The notes: a model not told the origin generated them from the sequence alone. A stretch of DNA of 12,624 bases from a bacterium (GCA_020629735.1 JAHDCT010000019.1:1-12624); one strand, 5' to 3'. Positions 1 to 9,099 are shown, counted from the first letter of the stretch. Translations and numbers: made by a program.

Positions 1-820
1 ATCAAACAAGAAAAAGAAAAGTGACAAAATAAATTTCTGGCGATTGATAATAATCAAAAGGGGAAAGAAGAATTCATGAATCAAAATTTTGTCGTGGCCA
101 AAGTTTAGGTAAAGTTCATATCATAAGTCAGATAAGAACTGCTATAGTTTTATGGGGATAAGTTTTTAATGACCAACTAACTACACGTACAAAAGTAGAA
201 AGTCCAACAAGAATTCAAAGAAGAAAGAAAGATATTAGAAAAATGTCTTTGTTATGAAGAGCTCACAATATCGTTCAGTATGTTCCAAAAAGAAGAAGAA
301 TATAGCTTCCAGAGATACCTGGAAGTATCATTGCTGAAATGGCTACCGCTCAACTAAGAAAAACAAGAAAAGCAGAAGGATTTCATCAGTAACTTGGAAG
401 GAGAAAGATGATAATTCAAATGAGTATTCAAACAACTAAACTTAGTATATCTCATGTACGTCGCTGTGTTTTTTGCTGAACAAGAAGAGCGAGAGAACTA
501 ATAATAAATCAGAGAAAAAGACCGTAGAGCAGATGAGGTGAATTTTCTAGTAATGAATGAATAAGTGAAGAAAAAGTTAGAATACTTAATACAATTCATC
601 AAAAGAGCGTAAAAAGAAATGAAAGATTATGTTCAGTTCGAATTTTTTTTAAACGAAATCATAAAGCATCTTTTAGGGTATTATAGGTTAATAAAGATTT
701 TATTGATCAAAGAAATTTATCGTAAATTCAAGTAATGAAAGCGATAGTTCATCAACTAACTCAAGGAACTAAATCACAAGCTCACATAACCAATCAAATA
801 AGGAAATTTTTTATGTTCAT
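1..820 (-). CDS. popT: DUF368 membrane protein, PopT-like undecaprenyl-phosphate transporter (3' end cut by window)
   Basis: DUF368 (PopT) proteins return undecaprenyl phosphate across the cytoplasmic membrane for reuse in wall-polymer synthesis. About 273 residues are visible, close to the usual family length, so only a short C-terminus is missing. The family signatures are clear: MGACDLVPGVSGGTIAF near residues 12-28, a second inverted motif GAVAISAMILPGISGSYILL in the middle, and GLMIGTLPKLWP-W near the C-terminus. Most of the protein is hydrophobic helices. All of this is visible only with TGA as Gly; PGVSGG alone contains three TGA codons. Three CGA codons (in I-CGA-TEHN, TQ-CGA-RTG and LWP-CGA-QN) fit Trp better than Arg. 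The ATG at 820 puts the first motif at the usual distance from the N-terminus; I see no clear Shine-Dalgarno. It is divergent from the small plus-strand gene. Family is near certain; transport activity is inferred from the family. Confidence 0.92.
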
Positions 821-844
821 GGGAGAAAAAAAGGTAAATGTCTA

Positions 845-872
845 TTGCTATTTCTGCAAGATTTGATACATT
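845..872 (+). promoter_or_regulatory. Putative sigma70-type promoter of the small plus-strand gene
   Basis: TTGCTA (845-850), a 16-nt spacer and TACATT (867-872) lie just upstream of the ATG at 897, in the gap between it and the divergent popT gene. Only a motif match; AT-rich DNA yields such matches by chance. Confidence 0.3.
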
Positions 873-896
873 CTGGCTTTTGTTGTTAAAGAATCA

Positions 897-1250
897 ATGA
901 GAAATTCTAGATTTACCACATATCGTCCACATTATTGATTAGAAAAGACGTATTCAGCATTATATAATATTAATTGATCTCTTTCAGGTTTAGAAAGAGC
1001 AGTTTACACCTGTATTGAATATCTTTTTGCTAATTCTTATACACCAAATTTGTTGATTGACTCTTTTGTGAAAGAATTAGAAGTGAGTTTAGAAAAAATT
1101 AATAACAAAAATGATTTACAAGCAATTTTGCAACAGCTATCAGATTATATATATAAATACACATACAAATCGTCATCATCTTCAGTTGAGTACTTCTTAT
1201 GAAGACTGCATACAATTTGTGATTATTTAGAAAAGAAAATTCAGAAATAA
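897..1250 (+). CDS. Small hypothetical protein, helical
   Basis: I do not recognise this protein. The plus frame is free of TAA/TAG from 726 to the TAA at 1248-1250, and contains TGA codons read as Gly (HYGLEKTY, NINGSLSGLERA). From the ATG at 897 it gives 117 residues, mostly amphipathic helix with a Glu/Lys-rich C-terminus (VEYFLGRLHTICDYLEKKIQ). No signal peptide or enzyme motif is seen. Support for expression: a promoter-like pair TTGCTA/TACATT upstream and a strong intrinsic terminator 23 nt after the stop. An alternative ATG at 813 has a better Shine-Dalgarno (AGGA, 8 nt upstream) and adds 28 residues, but it would overlap the 5' end of the divergent popT gene by 8 nt. The gene is convergent with the glycosyltransferase gene, stops 12 nt apart. 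Confidence 0.55.
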
Positions 1251-1262
1251 GAAAAAAAGTGA

Positions 1263-2393
1263 TTATCAAAGAGCATGAGGGAGTACCTTCATGTTTTTTT
1301 CTAAGAAAAATTTCTCATAGTAAGGAGGCATAAAATCAGAAGGAAAGAGATGTACACAATTGTGTTTTTTAAATGAAGCGACCAATAAAAGTGAAAGGAT
1401 ATACTTACCAACAACAAAAGGTAGAGAAAAAAATCATTTAACTAAACCAAGCACCTGAAAAGAAGCTTTTACATAATCAACTATTCAATCAATAGACAAT
1501 TGCTTTTCATTGTAAACTAATGATGGAAAGGGGTGAACTAATCAAAAATCATGATGCATAACAAAGAATTTTGATGAGCTCTTAGGAAGAAAAAAGAAAG
1601 GAAGCCATCAAAACCATCTTATATAGCTATGAATTCGAATAATATCTGGTTTCTTTTTGAGCTGTTTTTGTAATCAAAGAAGTGCAGAAACATTAAAAGA
1701 AGAAAATACTGAGAGCAGTCATCTCGGTAGTTCTCAGGAATATCAATAAAAAGTTGTTGAGTATCATTTATTCTCAAGTAATGAACGAGTGTTCTCGACA
1801 TACTGTTCAATTCATCAGATATTTTTTGCATAATCTGAAAGGAACAGAATCTTCGAAGGGATTCATAAGATATCTTGAGAACGAGTAATTCGTTGCTCAG
1901 TAGTGTAGAGCAAAGTTGTTTCTTTACAGAGGTTTGATAGTGTTTTTTTGTGTTGTCATATATTTTTTAGTGTGTGTGGTATTTGATTGAATAAAGGAAT
2001 AGATTCTTGTAATGGAAGAATACATCATCCAAATTGAGAAACTCATCATTTCTTAAAAGCAAAACAAGGCTTTCAAAGACTAATAAAATCTAGAGCACTT
2101 AATCAGAATGTCTCTAAAAATCTACTAGGAAGCAATCAGTAATCACATGTTGATACTATACGCTTAAGTTTATTTTTTGAGACACGACCATAATAGGTAA
2201 CAAAGTCTCGACCACCAATTTTTTTAAGAAGGTCTCATTTAAGTGGTCAATCTCATAAGATATGAATATGAAAAGGAGGTTTGTCTTGAGAAGATATCTC
2301 TTCACATAAATCCAAAACGAGATCAAATCACTTTTCGTGAGCTAATCTTGATGTGTAAGCTAAAGAAATTACTTGTCAATGTGAATCTGGCAT
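1263..2393 (-). CDS. GT4-like glycosyltransferase with swapped (circularly permuted) domain order
   Basis: 376 residues, the normal length of a GT4 (glycosyl transferases group 1) enzyme, which moves a sugar from an NDP-sugar to an acceptor at the cytoplasmic face. The order is reversed. Residues 1-130 look like the usual C-terminal donor-binding domain: YTSRLAHEKGFDLVLDL (13-29), HILGDGPLK (44-52), YYGRV (67-71), PSRFLETFGLSALDF (89-103, the E-x7-E-type region with Asp at the second position), then SLGKPCF. Residues 181-376 look like the N-terminal acceptor domain: KILFLSDYAKNIGGIEQYVE, DIIWIHSY, VMHHDFGLVHPFPS, FPSDFMPPYYEKFF and the closing KVLPHALG. Joining the end to the start would restore a standard GT4. 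The ATG lies 6 nt after the rsmI stop and in the same frame; no Shine-Dalgarno is seen, so the two are probably cotranscribed. Family is sure; permutation versus fused gene fragments is open. Confidence 0.85.
1274..1300 (+). terminator. Rho-independent terminator of the small plus-strand gene
   Basis: An 8-bp stem (CATGAGGG with CCTTCATG, one G-U pair) closes a 4-nt loop AGTA and is followed directly by seven T. On the minus strand the G-U becomes a mismatch and no T-run follows directly, so the direction is plus. It sits inside the last codons of the convergent glycosyltransferase gene. Confidence 0.75.
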
Positions 2394-2399
2394 AAAGAA

Positions 2400-3065
2400 C
2401 TAGTTTAATCAAATAACAAATTCTCATTTTACAACTAGTCATTGTGTGTCAATTTTATCAAGAAGATCTTGAGCTGATCATTGAATATATCACTCATAAA
2501 GTTTCGTTAGTTCTTTTCAAATAAAGACAGTTTTATTGCAATCCAACGTAACTAGCTCTTTAAGTAATTTTTCAAGCCTATGAACAGACTCGTACATATA
2601 GACAGGTAGAGCAGATTGTAAAGCTTGTTGTAAAAATGTTTGTCTTCACTTTTTTCTAGGAACAAATCAAAGAAAACTAAATTTTGATGTATCCCATGGG
2701 CTTGCAACAACACAAGGGATAAGAGCGTTCGCTCAAGGAAGAAAAGTAAAATCTACTCAGTGTTCTCGACATTGTCTAACAAGTTCTTTTCATGGATCAC
2801 TAAGTCATGGAGTTCATGCTTCACTAAGGACTCAGCAATGATTATCTTTCATAAGTCTTACATATTCTAGTATTTTTTGTTCACTTGTGAATGAAGTTAT
2901 GCTGTATAGTTTTTTGGTTCTATACTCAATGTCATACATTCTAAATAGCTTAATAGTAGTTCTGGTATCTTCGCAAAAGAAAATAGAAACTTCTTTTAAA
3001 AGTCTTAAAGCTCTTAAAGTAATATCTTCCTTATTTCAAATAGGCGTGGGAATAAAGCTGAGCAT
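2400..3065 (-). CDS. rsmI: RsmI, 16S rRNA 2'-O-ribose C1402 methyltransferase, short form
   Basis: RsmI methylates the 2'-hydroxyl of C1402 in 16S rRNA at the decoding centre, using S-adenosylmethionine. The 221-residue protein shows the family motifs in order: FIPTPIGNKEDITLRALRLL (4-23), FFCEDTRTT, VLSEAGTPGLSDPGKELV, FLPGANALIP, FLGFVPRKKGR, YESVHRLEKLLKEL, FIGKELTKLYEGYIQG, ending KGEFVIGLN. All 15 glycines I read are TGA codons. It stops right after the catalytic domain; the usual 270-290-residue proteins carry about 50 more residues. The customary SYHEHNE segment reads SITSFTSEQ here. ATG at 3065 places PTPIG at the normal spot. The gene lies downstream of tRNA-Cys and its terminator, and the glycosyltransferase gene follows 6 nt after its TAG. 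Confidence 0.95.
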
Positions 3066-3107
3066 GAGCAGAGTAAAAAAATAGAGAGACTAGTTGGTAT
3101 ATACACA

Positions 3108-3141
3108 TATAAGAAAAAAAAAAAATCCCAATAAGGATTTT
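3108..3141 (-). terminator. Intrinsic terminator after tRNA-Cys (possibly bidirectional)
   Basis: On the minus strand AAAATCC and GGATTTT form a 7-bp stem around a 6-nt loop, followed by a run of about a dozen T. It lies between tRNA-Cys and rsmI. The plus strand also has T-rich sequence after the hairpin (CTTTTT). Confidence 0.6.
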
Positions 3142-3191
3142 CTTTTTACAAGGACTGATGTAATCCGCTCGGTTATCGGAGTGTATAAGAT

Positions 3192-3265
3192 AGGCATCAA
3201 TGGGATTCGAACCCATGAACCGAGGTTTTGCAGACCTGTGCGATAGACCACTCCGCCATGATGCC
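3192..3265 (-). tRNA. tRNA-Cys(GCA)
   Basis: A 74-nt cloverleaf on the minus strand: acceptor GGCATCA pairs with TGATGCC (7 bp), D arm with GG in the loop, anticodon loop CTGCAAA giving GCA, and T arm ATGGG/CCCAT around TTCGAAT. The discriminator base is U73, the known identity base of tRNA-Cys. The first anticodon-stem pair looks like a C-C mismatch. CCA is not encoded. Confidence 0.93.
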
Positions 3266-3274
3266 ATAAAAAAC

Positions 3275-3302
3275 ATTGTATAGTTTCTTATTCTATTTAC
3301 AA
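3275..3302 (-). promoter_or_regulatory. Putative promoter of tRNA-Cys
   Basis: On the minus strand TTGTAA (3302-3297), a 16-nt spacer and TACAAT (3280-3275) end 9 nt before the mature tRNA 5' end, a sensible distance for a sigma70-type promoter. Confidence 0.55.
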
Positions 3303-3440
3303 GAAATTGTTGCCATGTTATAGATCAAAAACTTGCTATATTTAAAGAAGAGTGCATCGCTAGTTTTTTGAAATAGGGGTTAGCTGATAAATAAAAAAAA
3401 AATCCTCTAATTATGCAAAAGGTAATGTAAATTTCTGTTT
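3303..3440. other. Intergenic region between the tRNA-Cys promoter and the nucleotidyltransferase gene
   Basis: AT-rich and without a convincing gene on either strand. A run of ten A (T on the minus strand, about 3392-3401) lies about 40 nt past the nucleotidyltransferase stop and may belong to its terminator, but the stem before it is poor. Confidence 0.4.
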
Positions 3441-4334
3441 CTATTCTCGTAATTTACTTGGATATACTCACTGGTCGACAAGATGTGAAATAGCATTTGA
3501 TACAATGTCTTTATCGTGAGGATTTGTGACTCAATACCAACGATCTTTTGATGTAAAGACTTTACAGCTTTTTTTCTTATCTTGAATGAATCTATCAATT
3601 CATCGGCTAGTAATAAAAAACTCCATGGTTTCGTGTTGTGAGAACTCTTGAAGAAAAAGATCAAACTGTTGTTCCAAAAACAACATAAAACTAGGATGAA
3701 ATCAAAAAAGTGACATAGAAGCTGGCGTGTTTTCTTCAAAAGCAACGTTATGATGATCACGAATAACTCATCAAGCATCTCTTGCAATCTTTAAATGATC
3801 GCGGAGATATAGGAGCTCATTCTCTTCATTAACCTTACAGATTCATCTATTTACTGTTCATTCTTTAGAGAGAGTATTATGAAGGAGGTAACTAACTAAT
3901 CAACAAGTGTTCTCATTACACCCATGATCGAGAAACAAGCTAATAGAAGAAAGTCATGAAAATCAGTAGAAATCATCTGCGTTTATAACAGCAAAAGGTC
4001 AGTCTATCTCAGGTTTTGCACATAAAATAGCGTGACCAGTTCACCATGGTTTAATACGTTCAATTAACTTATGTCATATTATTGATGGATTCACTTCTTG
4101 AAAAACATACGCAACATCAATGTGTTTCGAGAGATTCTTTCAAATCTTTTCTTTAAAATCTTTATAAAAAGAATCACGAATAACAAAAACCACTTTTTTA
4201 AAACCAGCCTTAATAGCATCATAAAGACTATATTCAAGTAGGGTTTCATTATTTGGTCAGAAATTGTCTAATTGTTTAAGTCATCAATAACGAGATCACA
4301 TTCATGCAGCCAGAATAACAAGAGTTTTAGTCAT
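3441..4334 (-). CDS. Nucleotidyltransferase family protein (sugar-nucleotide type)
   Basis: A 297-residue member of the nucleotidyltransferase superfamily whose members join an NTP to a sugar phosphate or related alcohol phosphate, giving activated precursors for surface glycans. The N-terminal nucleotide-binding loop LAAGMGSRYGGLKQ (8-21), LLEYSLYDAIKAGFKKVVFVIR (32-53), KPWGTGHAI (95-103) and the metal-binding region AVINADDFYG (115-124) are all present. The C-terminus has DRWYGVTNPHDK and ends VYPSKL-CGA-E. From memory, homologs end YPxxLW, so CGA reads well as Trp. The exact substrate cannot be told. ATG at 4334 starts directly before the core strand. It lies 57 nt downstream of the LTD gene and reads the same way, so cotranscription is likely. 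A different-frame reading at 3407-3787 is only a shadow of this gene. Confidence 0.88.
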
Positions 4335-4391
4335 GCTAAATTAGTTTTTGTAAATAGTCTGTTTGTATAGACTCTATAAGATATGTAAAGA

Positions 4392-6558
4392 TTAAATATG
4401 AGAGATAAAAACAGAGAAGGCCTTCTTCCAGGAAGAAAATTTTTGAGAAACATAGTTATTTAAACGATTTTCTTCAAGTGGCAGACGTCAGCTAATATAA
4501 AGGTAATTAGAAATATGTGATGTAAATGGCGATTTTATGTTGTTTGGCATTTGTTCTTTCGAAAGCATATTTTTCCAGGCTTGAAAGTTTTTTTCTAATT
4601 GGAGAGGTTCTCTTAAAATTCACAGTTCATACAGCTCTCAAAAGGTTTCATAAATAAAAAATTTATGAAAAGAAGTGTCTTCAGAAAGACGATCTACTTC
4701 TGAAGTGAGAGATACTCATCTATTAGTCTTGCAGATAATTGGATGTTCTGCGTAAGAAATACATGATTCTATTCAGTTCAGCGAAAGAGAAAAAAGATGA
4801 AAAAATCATCAAAGATCTTCGTTGTTTCTATTAATTTTTTGCGCATATTCTCACTCTCATGTAAGTCAATAACAGTAGATAGAAAGGTTCTTTTGTGTTT
4901 GATTGTGCTTAAGATATATACAAGAATTGTTATTTCTCAGTCAATAAGATCAGATAGATGAATAGGGTTTTTCTGTAGTCAAATATCAAGAAAGCTGAAC
5001 AATTTTTTTATGATACGTATGTAATGAATAGTTGCTCAAATCAATATCTCTATTTCAGGTGTTTATAAGATGTATTTCTTCGTTGCTACCATCCTTTCAA
5101 TGAGGATTTGGAAGGAATAATATCCTCTAGGTATGGCTCTGAATCACTTTCTACAATATTTCATGTGCACCGCGTATCAAGTATAATCTCAGAAGTAGTT
5201 GCTATATGTATACAAAACTCCCCTCATGAGATGTGAGGAAAAGGAAAAGAGGAGGTTTCTCAAGGAGGGATATCTATAGTTATGGGTTCTTTTTGTTTTT
5301 GATGAATAAGGTAAAGGGTGTTTTTATGGTAGGTGCTCGTTCACTTGTTTTGTAAAAAAACGGTTCATCAATGAGGGAAGGAGCGATAACTTATCAAAGA
5401 AAGTGAAGTAGTAGTATTCTCTTTGCTAGAGTGAGTGTTAGGAGTAGATTTATTGCTTGGCAGGTAAAGCTGTATATTGGACTGACAGATAAGATTATTT
5501 CATAAGTGTTTTTGTAAGAGAATATCTTCAACTCAAGAATTGTGTAAAGAAAGTCTAATTGAACATCAGCTATATATATGAGAGTTGTGTTTTCGTATAC
5601 ATTTTGCATCTCATAGTGAAGAGCTCGTTGTAAGTTGATAAGTTTTATAGTCTCTAGTATCAATATTTGTGTCACAAGTCTCTATACTATTTAAAGCTAC
5701 TTCATCTCAAGTTGCCTCTTTTGAATTTTCATTTATAGATGTAGTAGTATCTTCATTATACGTAAATAAACGGAATCAGGAGCTTTTTATTAAGTTTTCA
5801 TAATCTTTTAAAACCCCAGCTCATAAGCTCGTATACATTATTTTGTCCATAACTTGTCCACCTTGTCTATGAAGAATAAGTTTTTTGCTTCCTATTAAGG
5901 ATAGTCACTCTTTATAATAATGGTATCAATCTCATAAAAAAGTTTTTCAGAGAGTAAGTGTATCTCAAGCATTTTGATCTACCCGAAAATTAATTTCTTT
6001 AATACCAGGTCAGGCTCAAGTTATATGAAGATATCAGGTGTAGTTGCTTATAAATTCTAGTGTGATAAAGTCATTTTTTTTGTCTTCACTAATGAATACT
6101 TCTGTAATAAGTATTTGAGGTGGTATTGAACGAGTATTCTCTCTTTTATTTTGAGAATAGAATAATGTTTTTCAGTTTTCTTTGGCGTTCTTAACTTGGT
6201 CTATACTAGCAAAAAAATGACTTGAAGATGATTCCCAAGATAAAGAGAGGTTTACTTCCTTTGTATCTATCAAGCTGATTCAAGAATTCCGATAAGCCTT
6301 AAGTGATGTTCAAAATTCTTTATCTCATATGATGAATTGATCTCATGGAGAAATATCGTCTAAAGAAATAGTGAAGAGACTAGACTTAAGACCGGTAAGA
6401 GAAACATCTCATGAAAAAGTACTTTCTCAAATATTTTCGACAATTATCCACTCGTTGGTTCCAATAAATGATACCTCCATAATCTCAAGTTGTGCAAAAG
6501 AAGAAAGGGGGAGAAAGAAAAAGAATCCTAGAAAAAACAGTCTAAAGAACATATCCAT
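4392..6558 (-). pseudogene. Secreted lamin-tail-domain protein, interrupted by one frameshift
   Basis: Secreted or surface protein of about 720 residues if the frameshift is ignored. The first frame runs from ATG 6558 to TAG 5086-5088 (490 residues); the second runs on to TAA at 4392 in the +1 frame. A signal peptide (FFLGFFFFLPLSSFA before QLE) is followed by an LTD-like domain at about 24-122 (NEWIIVENIG, AY-CGG-NSGISLID), a second at about 149-245 (ILITEVFIS, DTLTLGKTF), a Ser/Thr-rich linker and a beta domain at about 395-465 (DT-CGG-CTGN). A further clear LTD starts at the break: ILPNPHGKDGSNEEIHLIN, then GSYGLRNNNSCIYL. Removing one T near 5115 joins YLEDI to ILPNPHGKD, the canonical LTD start. 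The second part has no usable start codon of its own. LTD proteins are thought to bind nucleic acids or surfaces; the role here is unknown. Could be a real mutation, a sequence error or recoding. Confidence 0.75.
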
Positions 6559-6696
6559 ATAGTAGAGTAAAATAGGATTAGTATAGACAACAAGAAAAAG
6601 TACATACTGGTAAATAGTGTTTTCATTATTTTTTCCGTTTCTTTAAAAGAAAAAAATTATATAGTAAAAAACGCTGCTTTAATAGTGAGAAAATAG
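6559..6696. promoter_or_regulatory. Divergent promoter region between the LTD gene and the csaB-like gene
   Basis: 138 nt separate two divergent starts, so promoters for both directions must lie here or further upstream. AT-rich -10-like words are present (TATAGT near 6660 on plus; TATACT near 6585 on minus), but I find no convincing -35 partners. Confidence 0.4.
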
Positions 6697-7620
6697 ATGA
6701 TTGCATACTTAGTAGGATATTACTGATATAAGAACTTTTGAGATGAACTCTTGCTTTTTTGAGTACTAAAAGAGATAGAAAGCCATAAGAAATATAATGA
6801 AATTATTGTTCTCGCTCAGGATGAAGCGTTCTTGCAAGGTTGGTTAGAACAAAACAGTGATCTTTTATATAAGCTAAGAATAACAAGCAAAATAACGTGT
6901 GCTTCAAAGATAGGTCCCAAATGAGAAGATATGCTCTATATATGATGATGAGAAGTGCTTAGTGATGAAAGAAGTTTTCCTTACAATTGATGGACCTATA
7001 TTGTTAAGTATCGAAGGAATTTTATTAGTTGAAATGTGGGTTTCCTTTGATGAGTTGGTACAGAAAAAAAACGAGGGACAAGTCTTCTCTATACATTAAC
7101 TTTATGAAGAGCAAAGAGGGTGATTACGAGAGATCCCAATTCTTATAGTATTGCCTGTACATATTCGTCTAAAAGCAAGTTAGCAAGAGATTTTGCTTTT
7201 GATGTATTAGATGTCTTGGATGTTAAGAACTCACATGAGGATTGAGAATATGTTATTATTAACCTCAATAAACATATTTACTCAAAAGAGGTTCTACTGC
7301 AGTGCATAGATTTTTATATGGAAGAAAAAAGTAAATGAAGAAGGGTGTTCTTTCTTCCAGCATCAGTTGGAAGCGATGATGCTGATAGTGAATTATATAG
7401 TGAGCTTAAAAATAGCATGCCAGAATTAAAATATATGGATCGGACAAGCAAATCTCTTCTATCCTTTATAGAGTTTATAAAGTGAGCAGAAATGGTCTAT
7501 GCAACAAGGTTACATATTCTTCTACCAGTATTATATTATTGTGTTCCATATAAAATATTTGTGTACCAAGAAAAAATCACCAGATTAATTGAGTATATAG
7601 ACAAGGTAAAGGCTAATTAG
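6697..7620 (+). CDS. csaB: CsaB-like polysaccharide pyruvyl transferase
   Basis: Polysaccharide pyruvyl transferases move pyruvate from phosphoenolpyruvate to a sugar of a wall polymer as a ketal; CsaB makes the pyruvylated polymer that SLH domains bind. The 307-residue protein shows the N-terminal GYYGYKNFGDELLLFGVL (8-25), the glycine-rich YIGGGEVLSDE (81-91), FLGGVGTEKKWGTSLLY, RVITRDPNSY (141-150, the CsaB-like R-D-x-x-S) and the C-terminal YATRLHILLPVLYYCVPYKIFVY (268-290) with the family Arg and His. Length fits the family. Glycines in most motifs are TGA. CGA occurs at about residues 106 and 126 and CGG at about 249. ATG 6697 sits directly before the first strand. The comEC-like gene begins 40 nt after the stop, and the S-layer-like gene lies further downstream, which supports an envelope role. 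The sugar acceptor is unknown. Confidence 0.85.
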
Positions 7621-7660
7621 GTTAAAATACATAGCAGCCAAACCCCTCTTCTTTCAAAAA

Positions 7661-9082
7661 ATGTTAAGGTTTTGGTATATATACATAGGTTTTATACTTG
7701 GGGTGTTCTCACTAATATTTTTCCCAGGATGGAAAGGAGTAGCTATTTTTGTGGCTCTAGTTGGGATTTTTCTTATTTTTGGGAATACTAAGAAGAGGTG
7801 GTCGTTTGTGCTTTTAAGCTATGTAATATGAATATGTTTATCAATTTTGTGTGTATTTATAGCTTTACGTTTACAAAGTAACAAAGAAAATAATACAGTT
7901 GGAACATCATGGTATAGAGTGTGTGTGGATAAAAAATGAAAAAGTGGTCAGTATGTTGTTGATTATAAAAAGAAAAAGTATTTTCTTAAAACCGATGAAG
8001 AAATTAGCTATAATCAATGTAGAGAAGTTTTCTGTAGAATAGAGAATAGAAACAGCCTAAAAGGTTTTTTTAGAGAAGATCGACCTCTTTTTATAAAAGA
8101 AGAGTTTGATAAAGATATGTGGATGTACTTAAAAGGGTATAATGGGGCGTTGAGAGTAGAAAAAGTAGATTCCACGATTTATAAGAATGATAATACGTCA
8201 CTAAGAAATAGGTTAAAGCAGCGCTTAGAAAAAGTATATATAGAGAGATACGGAGAAAAAAGAGCAGGCCTTCTATTATGATTATTAATAGGTGATGTGT
8301 TCTATATTCAAAGTGATGAATATAAGCACTTTATTAAGAGTGGTTTAGTTCATCTGGTAGCGGTGAGTTGAGGGAATCTAGCCTACGTTTTGTGATTAAT
8401 ATATATTTTGTGCCTGCGAATTCCTCATTATATAAGAGTGATCCCTATGCTGGGAGCGATTTCAGCATATGCTCGATACATTCAATTAGATCCGAGTTTG
8501 ACAAGAGCCTTAACAATGGCTTACATGTATTTTATTGTTTTACTCTATTGAAGAAAAAAAGACCCGCGAAGAATTATGGCTTTAAGTAGTTTGCTTTACC
8601 TTATGGTAAGTCCATTTAGTTTAATATATGATTTGTGATTTCTCTTGAGTTATGGAGCACTTTCAGGACTACTTTTAGCAGTAGGATTATTAAGTAGAAT
8701 TCAGCTTAGTGTGGTTTTAAAAGTTCCACTATCTGTAGTAGGTGTGAGTATCTGAGCTTATCTATGAACCTTGCCAATAATAATGTTATTTATGGGGGAA
8801 TCTAATGTGGCTTCAATAATTCCAAATCTCTTTGTCCCAAGTCTTATATTGCCGCTTATTCTACTAAGTGTCTGAGATGTGTTACTGCAGTGGGACTTGA
8901 GTTATGCAATAGTAATAAAGTGAATTGATGTAATATATGAGATGGCTGTCTTTTTTTCGAGCCATGCGATTACCCTGTCTGCGGATTCTTTAATAAAAAA
9001 AAGCTCAGTATGAGCACTTTATATAGTATTATTGCTTTGTTGGTATCTATATAAAAGATATTCTTCTCAGAAACCTGTCTAA
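7661..9082 (+). CDS. comEC: ComEC-like DNA-uptake channel, without beta-lactamase domain
   Basis: ComEC forms the inner-membrane channel that takes in single-stranded DNA during natural transformation. This 473-residue protein has hydrophobic N-terminal segments (1-80), a soluble OB-fold-like region ending in FDKDMWMYLKGYNGALRVEKV, then the Competence domain with AGLLLGLLIGDV, HLVAVSGGNLAYV (231-243; the SGG is AGT-TGA-GGG), LDPSLTRALTMAYMY, GRKKDP-CGA-RIMALSS and YDLGFLLSYGALSG, followed by more membrane helices. It ends after the membrane part, so the C-terminal metallo-beta-lactamase domain of full-length ComEC is absent. CGA after DP fits Trp. ATG 7661 is the only ATG start in this frame after the previous gene; no Shine-Dalgarno is evident. 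Downstream it meets tRNA-Trp(CCG), which is on the opposite strand. Family sure; function inferred. Confidence 0.93.
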
Positions 9083-9099
9083 TATTGTCTAAAAAGAAA

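Noticed and set aside
1..725. Plus-strand reading as a Gln-rich coiled coil with TAA/TAG read as Gln
   Set aside because: All plus frames need many recoded stops, while the minus strand has an unbroken DUF368 protein here with TGA=Gly. The plus readings are shadows.
3031..3276. 81-residue minus-strand ORF
   Set aside because: It is a read-through of the tRNA-Cys gene and its terminator, not protein-coding.
3407..3787. 126-residue minus-strand ORF in the standard code
   Set aside because: It overlaps the nucleotidyltransferase in another frame and has no family-like motif.
5394..5675. 93-residue minus-strand ORF in the standard code
   Set aside because: Out of frame with the LTD protein that covers the same stretch; no support of its own.
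8368..8589. 73-residue plus-strand ORF
   Set aside because: Out-of-frame shadow inside the Competence domain of the comEC-like gene.
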